A DNA stretch of 64,000 nucleotides, from NCBI GenBank assembly GCA_029961745.1, contig CP124680.1:496001-560000 (forward strand), given 5' to 3'. Positions 48,791-57,900 of the stretch are shown here, piece after piece. The notes beneath the pieces were generated by a model that saw only the letters and a program-made list of their open reading frames with translations, was not told the origin of the DNA and did no database searches. The position numbers and the translations under genes were made by a program. Source of the DNA: Nocardioides sp. L-11A. GTDB taxonomy: Bacteria; Actinomycetota; Actinomycetes; Propionibacteriales; Nocardioidaceae. Each line of letters begins with the position of its first letter. Position 1 is the first letter of the stretch.

Positions 48791-49999
48791 ATGATCCGAC
48801 ACACCCTGCTCTTCCGGTTCGCCGACGAGGTCCCCGCGGGGACCAGGCAGGCGATCCTGGCCGAGCTGGAGACCTTCCCCGAGCGCTATCCCGCGATGCG
48901 GCACTGGTCGATGGGGGAGAACATCAGCAGCCGGGACCAGACCTACACCCACGGCATGTCGGTCGAGTTCCCTGACGAGCAGGAGCTGCTCGCCTACCTC
49001 AACAGTGAGTCGCACGAGCAGTTCGTGCGCGAGAAGTGGCGGCCGGTGATCGCCGACCAGGCGATCGTCGCCTACGAGTTCGCGGGCCCCGAGGGCGACG
49101 CGGGAAGGGAGGGACGCGTGACCCAGCGTCCACGCGGTCCGTACGGCATGGAGTACGCCCGCATCGAGGTTCCGGACATGCAGGCGACGATCGACTTCCT
49201 GCAGTACCACGTCGGGCTCCAGCTCGAGCAGCACACCGACGAGTACGCCTACCTGCGGGCCGACATCGAGCACCACGCGATCGAGCTGATCAGCGCCCCC
49301 GAGCGCACGGACGGCTGGACGACGGCCGTCGGCTTCAGCGTCGAGAGCGAGGAGGTGCTCGAGGAGATCAGGCAGCGCGCCATCGCCGCGGGTCAGGAGA
49401 TCCTCCCGCTCCAGGAGCGCCAGCAGGCGCTGTGCGACAACGGCTTCGCGCTCGCCGACCCCGAGGGTCTGCTCGTCGAGCTCTTCACCGAGTTCCAGGA
49501 GTACGCCGAGCCGCCGAGCATCGAGATCCGCCCGCTCGACCTGGTCCACCCCTTCCTCGCGACCACCAAGTACGAGGAGATGCTGGACTTCTACATCAAC
49601 GTGCTGGGGTTCATCCCGTCCGACCACATCGTCGGCTCGGCGACCTTCCTGCGCTGCGAGGACCGCTACCACCACAGCCTGGCGATCCAGAAGAACGACG
49701 AGCACTACGTCGCGCACCTCTGCTTCGCGATGAAGAGCCTCGACCACGTCATGCGGATGCGCGCCCGCGCGCTCTACAAGGGTGCGCCGATCGCCTCGGA
49801 CATCGTCAACCACTCGGCATCGACGTCCATCGCGTTCTACCTGCACGACAAGAAGTTCGGCCCGCGCTTCGAGCTCTGCGACAGCCACCGGGTGTTCACC
49901 CCGGAGGAGCACGAGACGCACCGGGCCCGGAAGATGCCCGCCGACCCGCGCAATATCGACGTGTGGCGGCCGGCATCGGACGACTGGGGTCGTTTCTGA
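48791..49999 (+). CDS. Dabb domain fused to a two-domain extradiol dioxygenase
   Basis: 402 aa. Residues 1-98 are a Dabb (A/B barrel, olivetolic acid cyclase-like) domain starting MIRHTLLFRF. Residues about 115-390 form a type I extradiol dioxygenase of two VOC modules. Iron ligands are plausible in the second module: His near 254 (LVHPFLATT), His near 300 (RYHHSLAI) and Glu in FELCDSHR. The first module lacks an obvious metal His, as in catechol 2,3-dioxygenases. An internal GTG at 49118 with AAGGGAGGG just upstream could also produce the dioxygenase alone. It probably cleaves the catechol formed after the Rieske reaction. Confidence 0.85.
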   Translation: MIRHTLLFRFADEVPAGTRQAILAELETFPERYPAMRHWSMGENISSRDQTYTHGMSVEFPDEQELLAYLNSESHEQFVREKWRPVIADQAIVAYEFAGPEGDAGREGRVTQRPRGPYGMEYARIEVPDMQATIDFLQYHVGLQLEQHTDEYAYLRADIEHHAIELISAPERTDGWTTAVGFSVESEEVLEEIRQRAIAAGQEILPLQERQQALCDNGFALADPEGLLVELFTEFQEYAEPPSIEIRPLDLVHPFLATTKYEEMLDFYINVLGFIPSDHIVGSATFLRCEDRYHHSLAIQKNDEHYVAHLCFAMKSLDHVMRMRARALYKGAPIASDIVNHSASTSIAFYLHDKKFGPRFELCDSHRVFTPEEHETHRARKMPADPRNIDVWRPASDDWGRF

Positions 50000-51207
50000 C
50001 CGAGGTCCTGGTCGAGCTCCTGGGCGTGCTCGACCAGACGCCGGCGCCCCGTGGCCGCGAGCGACGCGCGGCCACGGCGCTGGCGCAGTGGTGCGGTGAG
50101 CGGTGGCCCGCGATCACCTGGACCGTGCAGCCCTACGGCGTCGAGGGTGCCAACCTGGTCGGGCACGCCGGGCCGGGGCCGCTGCTCTACTCGCACCTCG
50201 ACACCTCCCTCGACGGGGAAGGGATCTCCGATCCCCTCGTCACGGGCCGCGACGACCCGGTCGGTCCACTCCGGGTCGCCGACGGCACGGCCGAGGGGTT
50301 CGGGCTCGGCGTCGCCCGAGCGCCGGCGGCGGCGGCGTTGGCAGCCTTCGCCGCCGCCGGCAGGGGCACGCTCCTGCTCGCCGGCGGGGGCACCCACCGC
50401 CGTGGCGGTCGGGGCGAGGGCGTCCGCGCCTTCCTCGCCGACGCCCCCAAGATCCCCTCCGCGATCGTCGCCAAGGGCGGTCCACGCGGACTGCTCTGGG
50501 AGGAGCCGGGCGCGGCCTATCTCCGGGTCCGGGTCACCGGCACCTCCGGGGCCGCGCTCGCCCCCGCGTCGGCGACGCCGGCCGGCGGCGTGCTGCGGCA
50601 CGCGGGCGTCGTCCTCGACGCGATCGAGCGGTGGCGGGAGCGCTATCTCGCCAGCCGTACGCCGGTCGGCCAGGTCGGCGCCCAGGTCGGGGTGGGGGCT
50701 CTGCGCGCCGGCTGGCCGGACAAGCCGGACCTGCTGCCGGCCGAGCTCCTCATCGACCTGTACGTCGTGACCGTGCCCGGTGAGCGCCCGTCCCGGCTGG
50801 CCACCGAGCTGACCGCCTGCCTGCACGCGCTGCTGGCGACGACCCCCCTGGCCGGCTGTGGCTGTGTGGTCGACGTCGAGTGGCTGCACGGTGCGCAGGC
50901 CACCGAGGCCCGCGCGCCCGTCGTCCGGGCGGCGCAGGACGCCTGGGAGCACGTCTTCGGCGAGCCGGTGCCGCACATCGTCGGCTGGACCGGCTCGACC
51001 GACGGCGTCGTCCTGCGTGAGCACGGGATCGACACCGTGCGCGTCGGCCCGCAGAGCCTACGATCGTCCTCCGATCCGCGTCGCGATGTCGTGGACCTGG
51101 CCGAGCTGGAGCGCTACCGCGAGCTCTACACGGCCCTCCTCGCGGGTGACCATCACCCGCACCAGAGGGCGCCGCGGGCCCGGCACGACCACGAGCACCA
51201 CCACTGA
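49963..51207 (+). CDS. Degenerate M20-like peptidase-fold protein
   Basis: 414 aa from GTG 49963 (overlapping the previous gene by 37 bp; GTG 50026 is an alternative). Parts of the M20 pattern are seen: SHLDTSLDGEG (His78, Asp80) and a late GWTGSTDGVVLREHGI. But the bridging Asp region reads GFGLGVARAPAA and the Glu-Glu base region reads AGGGTHRRGG, so key metal and catalytic residues appear lost. The C-terminus is His-rich (HDHEHHH end). It may be a non-catalytic partner, a metal-binding protein or a recently changed hydrolase. Confidence 0.7.
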   Translation: MAAGIGRLGSFLTEVLVELLGVLDQTPAPRGRERRAATALAQWCGERWPAITWTVQPYGVEGANLVGHAGPGPLLYSHLDTSLDGEGISDPLVTGRDDPVGPLRVADGTAEGFGLGVARAPAAAALAAFAAAGRGTLLLAGGGTHRRGGRGEGVRAFLADAPKIPSAIVAKGGPRGLLWEEPGAAYLRVRVTGTSGAALAPASATPAGGVLRHAGVVLDAIERWRERYLASRTPVGQVGAQVGVGALRAGWPDKPDLLPAELLIDLYVVTVPGERPSRLATELTACLHALLATTPLAGCGCVVDVEWLHGAQATEARAPVVRAAQDAWEHVFGEPVPHIVGWTGSTDGVVLREHGIDTVRVGPQSLRSSSDPRRDVVDLAELERYRELYTALLAGDHHPHQRAPRARHDHEHHH

Positions 51208-51232
51208 CACCCGGAGGTTGCTCCACGCCGCC

Positions 51233-51261
51233 TTATCGAGGGCGATATATCCAGCTACGAT
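51233..51261 (+). promoter_or_regulatory. Promoter of the MNT-HepT pair, leaderless
   Basis: TTATCG (51233-51238), a 17-bp spacer and TACGAT (51256-51261) place the transcript start at the GTG codon 51269. There is no Shine-Dalgarno. The region is AT-rich compared with its neighbours. Confidence 0.5.
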
Positions 51262-51268
51262 CGGAGTC

Positions 51269-51712
51269 GTGGACATCCGGGCAGAACGACGTGCGGCAGG
51301 CCTGACCCAGGCCGAGCTGGCGGCTGCCGCTCAGGTGCCGCAGCCCAACCTGTCGGCGTACGAGAACGGGCGACGCGTCCCCAGCCCCGAGGTCGAGGGT
51401 CGGATCCGCCGGGCTCTGGTCGGTCGCCCGTCGGCTCGTGTGCAGCGGCACCGCGCGTCGATCCGCGAGATCGTCACGGCTCACCATGCGACGCGGCCGC
51501 GGCTGGTGGGCTCCGTCGCGCGCGGAGAGGACGAGCCGGGCTCCGACGTCGACCTGCTCGTCGACTTCACCGACGAGGCCAGCCTGCTCGACGAGGTCGG
51601 TCTCCGGCTGGCATTGACCGACCTTCTCCAGGTGCCGGTCGACGTGATCGCGGCCGACGCGCTTCGTGAGCCGCTGCGCTCGCGCATGCTCTCCGAGGCG
51701 GTGGCCGTGTGA
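51269..51712 (+). CDS. mntA: XRE helix-turn-helix fused to a minimal nucleotidyltransferase (MntA-type antitoxin)
   Basis: 147 aa. The N-terminal XRE HTH spans about 3-50 (AAGLTQAELAAAAQVPQPNL, then SAYENGRRVPSP). The C-terminal MNT domain carries the nucleotidyltransferase motif Gly81-Ser82...Asp93-X-Asp95 (GSVARGEDEPGSDVDLLVDF). In type VII toxin-antitoxin systems MntA AMPylates the HepT toxin tyrosine. The fused HTH would allow self-repression of the promoter. It is coupled to hepT by a GTGA overlap. Confidence 0.85.
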   Translation: MDIRAERRAAGLTQAELAAAAQVPQPNLSAYENGRRVPSPEVEGRIRRALVGRPSARVQRHRASIREIVTAHHATRPRLVGSVARGEDEPGSDVDLLVDFTDEASLLDEVGLRLALTDLLQVPVDVIAADALREPLRSRMLSEAVAV

Positions 51713-52071
51713 GCGACGGCGCTGCCAGGGCGCGTGACGCTGCTGTCCGCGTCGTCACGGTCTGTGAGGTGCTCGCGGGGCTTGCTCCGCCTGACGTCGA
51801 GACCTTCGTGGGGGACGTGCGCACCCAATGGGCCGTGGAGATGGGGCTGATCCGGATCGGCGAAGCCATCAACCGGATCCCGGCCGACATCCTGGAGCGT
51901 TTCCCCGACCAGCCGTGGCGACTGATGATCGCGATGCGCAACTTCGCCGCGCACCAGTACGACGATCTCGACCCGCATCGCGTGTGGCGGACGCTCACCT
52001 CCGATGTGCCGGCCCTATGTACCTACCTCGTCGACATCGTGTTGCCCGGGCTCGATGGCACCAGCTCTTGA
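51709..52071 (+). CDS. hepT: HepT-like (DUF86) toxin of a type VII toxin-antitoxin pair
   Basis: 120-aa HEPN-family RNase-like protein. The RX4HXY motif is present as Arg77-NFAA-His82-Gln-Tyr84 (RNFAAHQY), the tyrosine being the AMPylation target in known systems. The preceding MGLIRIGEAINRIP segment is family-typical. The GTG start at 51709 is inside the MNT stop. The pair interrupts the catabolic cluster. Confidence 0.88.
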   Translation: MSDGAARARDAAVRVVTVCEVLAGLAPPDVETFVGDVRTQWAVEMGLIRIGEAINRIPADILERFPDQPWRLMIAMRNFAAHQYDDLDPHRVWRTLTSDVPALCTYLVDIVLPGLDGTSS

Positions 52072-52080
52072 TGCATATCG

Positions 52081-52134
52081 CATTACAAGACGTCATCCCG
52101 CATGCTTGACGCATGTGGCCCTGCTCACTAGAGT
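52081..52134 (+). promoter_or_regulatory. Promoter region of the hydantoinase operon
   Basis: The 11-mer CATTACAAGAC (52081-52091, identical to 46744-46754) is followed by TTGACG (52106-52111), a 17-bp spacer and TAGAGT (52129-52134). The 216-bp gap 52072-52287 has no gene. The leader is about 145 nt. Confidence 0.6.
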
Positions 52135-52287
52135 CGGCGACGACGGCATCGCCTCTCGTCCGGGAGTCGATTACAGCCCTGACGCACTGTGCGCCGGGTG
52201 TGCGGCCGACAGCCACCCGAGATCTCCTGCCAGTGCTTCGCGAGGCGAGATCGCTCTTTGTCGAGGAGAGCGGGAACTGGAGGTCAG

Positions 52288-53682
52288 ATGCGCGTGGACA
52301 CCATCGTCGCGAACGGGCGGATCGTCAGCCCGAGCGGTGTGGTCGACGCCGCGGTCGCCGTGCAGGACGGCCGCATCGTCGCCATCGCCGACGAGAGCGT
52401 GCTCCCGGAGGCCGCGGAGCGGATCGACGCCGCGGGACGCTACGTCCTGCCCGGCATCGTGGACCCGCACGTCCACCTGGGCGGCGGCCGGCCGCTGTCG
52501 GAGATCTTCGCCTCCGAGACCGCCTGCGCGGCGGTCGGGGGCGTCACGACCGTGCTGCAGTACCGCCGGTCCCCGTCGACCTTCTTCGACACCTTCCCGG
52601 CCGAGCTCGAGACCGCGAAGACCCGGATGCTGGTCGACACCCAGTTCCACTTCATCATCTCCACGATGGAGCAGGTGGAGGAGATCCCCCGCTACGCCGA
52701 GGAGTTCGGTGTCACGAGCTTCAAGTTCTACATGGGCGGCTACGAGCCCGGTAACCCCATCGGCCTGGTGTCGGTCAACGACGCGGTGCTGTACGCGGCC
52801 ATGGAGAAGATCCGCGAGCTCGGGCCGTACGGCTGGTGCATGGTGCACTGCGAGGACGACTCGCTGGTCTGCCACCTGACCGCCAAGGTCAAGGAGGCCG
52901 GCGGGGACGATCTCGCGGCCTACAGCGCGTCGCGGCCCGACTTCGTCGAGGAGCAGGACCTGCTCCGGGCGATCTGGCTCGCCGACCTGCAGGAGTGCCC
53001 GCTCTACGTCCCGCACACCACCGTCGGCATGGCGGTCGACGCGGCTGCCGAGTCGCGCCGCAAGGGCCGCACCGTCGTCCTCGAGACCTGCCCCCACTAC
53101 CTCGCCCTGACCGCCGACGACGCCCGCCTGGCCGGCTCCGGCGTCGGCAAGGTCGCGCCGGCGCTGCGCAACGCGGAGCACCAGGCCGAGCTGTGGCGCG
53201 GCCTGCGCGAGGGCTGGATCTCGACGATCGGCTCCGACCACGTGCCGATCCCCAAGTCCGGCAAGGGCATCTGGGAGGAGGCGCCCGGCTTCGCCGGTCT
53301 CGCCACGATGCTGCCCGTCGTCCTCACCGAAGGCGTGCTCAAGGGCCGGATCGCGATCGAGAAGGTCGCGGAGACCATGGCCTACAACCCGGCCCGGCTG
53401 TTCGGCCTCGCGCCGACGAAGGGCTCGATCCAGGTCGGCGCCGATGCCGACCTCGTCATCGTCGACATGGAGACCGAGCGGGTCGTCGGTCCCGAGGTCA
53501 CCCAGAGCGAGTTCGTCAGCGCCTTCGAGGGCGTCCCGCTGCGCGGCTGGCCGACGCTGACCATGCGTCGCGGCGACGTGATCTACCGCGACGGCGAGGT
53601 GCTGGCCCAGCCGGGCAGCGGCCAGGTCGTCGTGAAGCCCGAACCCGACAAGGACAAGGAGAGGAACTGGCATGCCGCTTAA
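52288..53682 (+). CDS. Hydantoinase / dihydropyrimidinase-type cyclic amidohydrolase
   Basis: 464-aa binuclear zinc amidohydrolase that opens cyclic imides or ureides (hydantoin, dihydropyrimidine, allantoin-like rings). Ligands are visible: His61 and His63 (DPHVHLGGG), carbamylated Lys146 (FKFYMGG), His187, His243 and Asp317 (GSDHVPIP). ATG 52288 follows GGAGGT. It overlaps the isochorismatase-type gene by 11 bp, suggesting that ring opening is followed by hydrolysis of the linear carbamoyl or amide product. Confidence 0.92.
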   Translation: MRVDTIVANGRIVSPSGVVDAAVAVQDGRIVAIADESVLPEAAERIDAAGRYVLPGIVDPHVHLGGGRPLSEIFASETACAAVGGVTTVLQYRRSPSTFFDTFPAELETAKTRMLVDTQFHFIISTMEQVEEIPRYAEEFGVTSFKFYMGGYEPGNPIGLVSVNDAVLYAAMEKIRELGPYGWCMVHCEDDSLVCHLTAKVKEAGGDDLAAYSASRPDFVEEQDLLRAIWLADLQECPLYVPHTTVGMAVDAAAESRRKGRTVVLETCPHYLALTADDARLAGSGVGKVAPALRNAEHQAELWRGLREGWISTIGSDHVPIPKSGKGIWEEAPGFAGLATMLPVVLTEGVLKGRIAIEKVAETMAYNPARLFGLAPTKGSIQVGADADLVIVDMETERVVGPEVTQSEFVSAFEGVPLRGWPTLTMRRGDVIYRDGEVLAQPGSGQVVVKPEPDKDKERNWHAA

Positions 53683-54307
53683 CGTGAAGCTCGACCCCCG
53701 GGACGTGGGTCTGCTCGTCGTCGACATGCAGAACGGCTTCTGCCACCCCGAGGGGTCGCGGGGCCAGGCGTTCGGCGCCGATGCGGTGAAGAACCCGCAG
53801 GACATCATCCCGAACGTCACGACCGCGGTCGACCTGGCGCACCGCCTGGACATCCCGGTGTGGTTCACCCAGCAGGTGCACTACGACGACGACGTGCTGC
53901 GCAGCCGGCGCCGCATCCCGTCGCACCTGGAGCGCCGGGGCGTGAAGCTCGAGCTGTGCCGTCGCGGCACCTGGGACGCCGAGCTGCTCGACGAGATGAA
54001 GGCGATCAAGGAGGACCGCGACGAGGTCGTCGTCAAGCACCGCTCGAGCGCCTTCTTCCAGACCACGCTCGAGGTCGAGCTCCGGATGAAGGACGTGCAG
54101 GTCCTCGTCGTCCTCGGGACGACGACGAGCTTCTGCGTGGACTCCACCATCCGCGACGCCTACGCACGGGACTTCGACGTCGTCGTCCCGGCCGAGTGCG
54201 TGGCCGACTCCGACGACGAAGCGCACGCCGCGACCCTGGCGAGCATCGAGCGCTTCCACGGTGTCGTCACCGACCTTCCTGGGTTGACCGCCGCGCTCGA
54301 TGGCTGA
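53672..54307 (+). CDS. Isochorismatase-family cysteine amidohydrolase
   Basis: 211-aa hydrolase with the triad Asp18 (VVDMQNGF), Lys122 (VKHRSSAF) and Cys155 (TTTSFCVDST). N-carbamoylsarcosine, biuret, ureidoacrylate and maleamate amidohydrolases belong to this family. Directly after a hydantoinase it is likely to be the N-carbamoyl or amide hydrolase of the same pathway. Its stop codon coincides with the first base of the MITE-like element. Confidence 0.9.
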   Translation: MPLNVKLDPRDVGLLVVDMQNGFCHPEGSRGQAFGADAVKNPQDIIPNVTTAVDLAHRLDIPVWFTQQVHYDDDVLRSRRRIPSHLERRGVKLELCRRGTWDAELLDEMKAIKEDRDEVVVKHRSSAFFQTTLEVELRMKDVQVLVVLGTTTSFCVDSTIRDAYARDFDVVVPAECVADSDDEAHAATLASIERFHGVVTDLPGLTAALDG

Positions 54308-54935
54308 GCCTGGACCCGTGGAGGGGCGCCGTAGCGAGCGGCCTTCCAGGGGTGTGCCCGCAAGGCGCGGGCGCGACGTCGTGCCGGATCGCCCTTCGAG
54401 CGGCCGCAACGCCGCGGGCGCGCCGCTGGAGGGTCGCGCAGTAGGCGGCCGTCCACGGGTCCAGGCTGAGAGTGCGACGCTGCGGGTCGACGGCGACGCC
54501 GTCCCGCTCGGAGCGCCCGGAGCGTCGTTGCTCGACGTCCTCCGGGCCTCCGGCAAGTACGCCGCCAAGGAGGCCTGCGGCCGTGGCGAGTGCGGTGCCT
54601 GCACGGTCCTGGTCGGTGACCGGGCCGTGATGTCCTGCACGATGCTGGCCGCGCTGGTGACCGACGAGGTCACCACCGCGGCCGGCCTCGGCGATGCCGC
54701 GGCCGACCTGCGGGCCGCCTTCGCCGACCATGCCGCCTTCCAGTGCGGCTTCTGCACGCCCGGCCAGGTGGTCCGCGCCGAGGCCGTGCTCCGCGCGTCC
54801 GTCGACCGGAGCCGCGACGAGATCGTCCGCGAGCTGTCGGGCAACGTCTGCCGCTGCACCGGCTACTGCCAGATCGTCGATGCCGTCTGTGCCGTCGCCC
54901 AGAGCCGGCAGTGCTCCAGGAGGGACGCGCGATGA
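54300..54935 (+). CDS. Molybdenum hydroxylase small [2Fe-2S] subunit (XdhC/CoxS type)
   Basis: 211 aa as read from ATG 54300. The plant-type [2Fe-2S] motif CGRGECGACTVL and the second cluster (CGFCTPG; CRCTGYC) are intact. The first ~55 residues are Arg/Gly/Pro-rich and encoded by the inverted-repeat element, unlike family members, which start at a residue corresponding to about ATLRVDGD (54475). No ATG/GTG exists in frame right there, so initiation must come from within the element or at 54300. It transfers electrons in the Mo-FAD hydroxylase encoded next. Confidence 0.88.
   Translation: MAEPGPVEGRRSERPSRGVPARRGRDVVPDRPSSGRNAAGAPLEGRAVGGRPRVQAESATLRVDGDAVPLGAPGASLLDVLRASGKYAAKEACGRGECGACTVLVGDRAVMSCTMLAALVTDEVTTAAGLGDAAADLRAAFADHAAFQCGFCTPGQVVRAEAVLRASVDRSRDEIVRELSGNVCRCTGYCQIVDAVCAVAQSRQCSRRDAR
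54307..54467. mobile_element. MITE-like inverted-repeat element (161 bp)
   Basis: Terminal inverted repeats of 16 bp (54307-54322 and 54452-54467) are perfect, and the interior halves remain partly complementary, giving a long imperfect hairpin. GGCTGAG occurs at 54302-54308 and again at 54464-54470, possibly a target-site duplication. It is GC-rich and non-coding in style, yet it is read as the N-terminus of the next gene. No transposase is present in the window. Confidence 0.6.
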
Positions 54936-57900
54936 GCGCCATCGGGCAGTCCGTGCGCCCCCTGGACTGGGCGGAGAAGACCTCCGGCACCGCGCGGTAC
55001 GCCGCCGATGAGCCGCCCGCGGGCACCCTGGTCGCGCGCGTCCTGCGCTCGCCGCTGCCGCACGCGGACATCAAGCGCCTCGACGTGTCCGCGGCGCTGC
55101 GGGTGCCGGGCGTCCACGCCGTCGTCACCGCCGCCGACTTCCCCGAGGGCCGGCTCTACGAGCACAGCGGTGGCCCCTATTCCGACCGGCCGCCGATGGC
55201 CGTCGACCGGGTGCTGTACGTCGGCCACGAGGTCGCCGCCGTCGCCGCCGAGACCGCCGAGGCGGCCGAGGAGGCGATCCGGGCCATCCGGGTCCGCTAC
55301 CGCCGGCGCAAGCCGCTGCTGACCGTGCCCGACGCGCTCGCCCCGGGTGCCCCGCAGCTGCACCGGCGTGAGGCCGGCGGCAATGTCGCTGTCGCCACCG
55401 CCGAGCACTGGGGCGACATCTCCCTCGCCGAGTCCAACGCGACCGTCTCGGCCATGGGCACCTTCCGCTATCCCCGCGTCAACCACGCCTGCATGGAGCC
55501 CAACACCACCATCGCGTGGTGGCACGACGAGCGCCTGGAGATGTGGACCTCCAGCCAGGCGCCCCACTTCGTCGTGCACGAGCTCTCCGCACTGTTCGGG
55601 CTCGAGCTCGACCAGGTCGTGTGCCGCGACGTGTCCGTCGGCGGCGGCTTCGGCTCGAAGTCGAAGATCTCCGAGCACGAGGCGCTCGCCGCCGCGCTGT
55701 CGATGAAGTGCGGCCGGCCGGTGCTGCTCGAGCTCAGCCGGGCCGAGGAGTTCGCGTTCACCAAGCCGCGGCACGCCTTCACCACGACCCTCACCGCAGC
55801 AGCCGACGCCGACGGCCGGCTCTGCTTCCTCGACGCGGTCATCGACGTCGACAACGGCGCCTACAACCACTACGGCCCGTCGGTGATGCGGGCCGGCATC
55901 AAGCAGCTCGGCTCGATGTACCGTCCCGACGCCGTGCGCTGGGACGCCCGCCTGGTCGACACCAACCTGGTGCCCGGCGGCCAGTTCCGCGGCTACGGCC
56001 AGCCGCAGACCGCGATCGCGCTCGAGACGCTGATGGACGAGCTGGCCGAGAAGTGCGGCCAGGACCCCATCGAGTTCCGGATCGCCAACGCCGGCCTGCC
56101 CGACACCACCCAGCTCTCCGGCTCGCAGGTCGGCTCCAACCGGCTGCGCGAGTGCCTCGCCGAGGTGCGCGAGCGGATCGGCTGGGACGCCAAGCGCGGC
56201 CCGGAACGCCGTCCCTATCGAGGGGTCGGCGTCTCCTCCGGCATGCACGCCAGCGGCTCCTACGCCTACCCGGGCGGCAACACCAGCGCTGCCGGCATCG
56301 AGGTGCGCACCACCGGCGAGGTCGTCGTCCGCTTCGGCGGCGCCGACGCGGGCACCGGCCAGCGCACGATCCTCGGCCAGATCGCGGCCGACGTGCTCGG
56401 CGTACCGATGGACCGGGTGAGCGTGATCATGTCCGACTGGGACGAGACCCCGCCCGACATGGGCGCCTGGTCCTCCCGCGGCACGCACATGGGCGGGCAT
56501 GCCGTGCGCCAGAGCGCCGAGGCGATGGCCGCGCGGCTGTGCGAGCTCGGCGCCGAGAAGCTCGGCACCACCGATGTCGCCCTGGCCGACGGCCATGTCG
56601 CCTCGGACGGCGACCGCATCGCGATCGCCGACCTGGTCGACCTCGCCGACGAGTCCGCCGACGGCGCGCTCCGCATCGACACCGAGTACGTCGAGCCGAG
56701 GATGCAGCCCTACTGGACGGGCATCGAGCGGCCCAACATCTCGGCGACCTACGCCTACGCGGCGCACGCGATCGAGGTCGAGGTCGACCCCGGCACCGGC
56801 GTGATCCGGGTGCTGGACTATGCCGCGATCCACGACATCGGCAAGGCGATCAACCCCGCCCTCGTCGAGGGCCAGATCATCGGCGGCGCCGTGCAGGGCC
56901 TCGGCGCGGCGCTGGGGGAGAAGCTGCACTACGAGGGCGGCCGCCTGGTCAACGCCGGCTATGTCCACTATCCGTTGCCGCGCGCCACGACGGTGCCGTC
57001 GATCGACGTCGACCTCATCGAGGGGCCCGAGCCGGCCGGCCCGTTCAACGCCAAGAGCGTCGGCGAGATCGCACTCATCCCGGCCGCGCCGGCGCTGCTC
57101 AACGCCGTGTACGACGCCACGGGCATCCGCTTCCGCGAACTGCCGCTGACACCCGATGTCGTCCTCGCGGGGCTGCGGGAGCGCGACGGCGTGGCGCCGC
57201 GCAGGCACCACCTGGCCCGGCGGCCGCGGCGCTGGCAGATCGGCCTCTTCCGCGCGCTCTACCCCTATGGCATCCACCTGCTGCTCGACCGCTGGGGGAC
57301 GCGCTTCGCGCGCCGTCGTACGCCGCGGCCGGTCGAGCGGGTCGCTCTCCCGGCGACGGTCGCGGAGGCCGTGGCCGAGCTGGCCTCGCCCGACGCGACG
57401 GTGATCGGGGGCGGCACCGACGTCCTGGTCCAGCGTGACCAGGAGCTGCTCTTCCCGACGATCCTGGTCGGCACCGGCGCGATCGCGTCGATGCGCACGA
57501 TCGACGAGGAGCCCGGTGGCGGCTGGCGGATCGGCGCCGCGGTGACCCTCGCCGAGCTCGCCACCTGGGCCGGGAACCGGGTGCCGATGGTGGCGTCGGC
57601 GGTCGCGACCATCGCCTCCGCCCAGATCCGCGAGGTGGCGACCGTCGCGGGCAATCTCGGCCAGGAGAAGCGCTGCTGGTTCTTCCGCAACGGCTTCGAC
57701 TGCTACAAGCGCGGCGGCGTGAGCTGCCCCTGCTACGCGGTCGAGGGCGACCACCGACTGCACCACGCGGCGATCGGCGGGCACCGCTGCCAGGCGGTCA
57801 CGCCCTCGGACCTCGCCACCGTCTTCGACGCACTCGAGGCGACGGTCGTGGTCACCGGCCCGCACGGCTCGCGCCGGGTGTCGATCGCCGGCCTGTACGC

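Noticed and set aside
51233..54467. Integrated prophage or integrative element around the toxin-antitoxin pair and MITE-like repeat.
   Set aside because: No integrase, recombinase, tRNA attachment site or flanking direct repeats are visible in the window.
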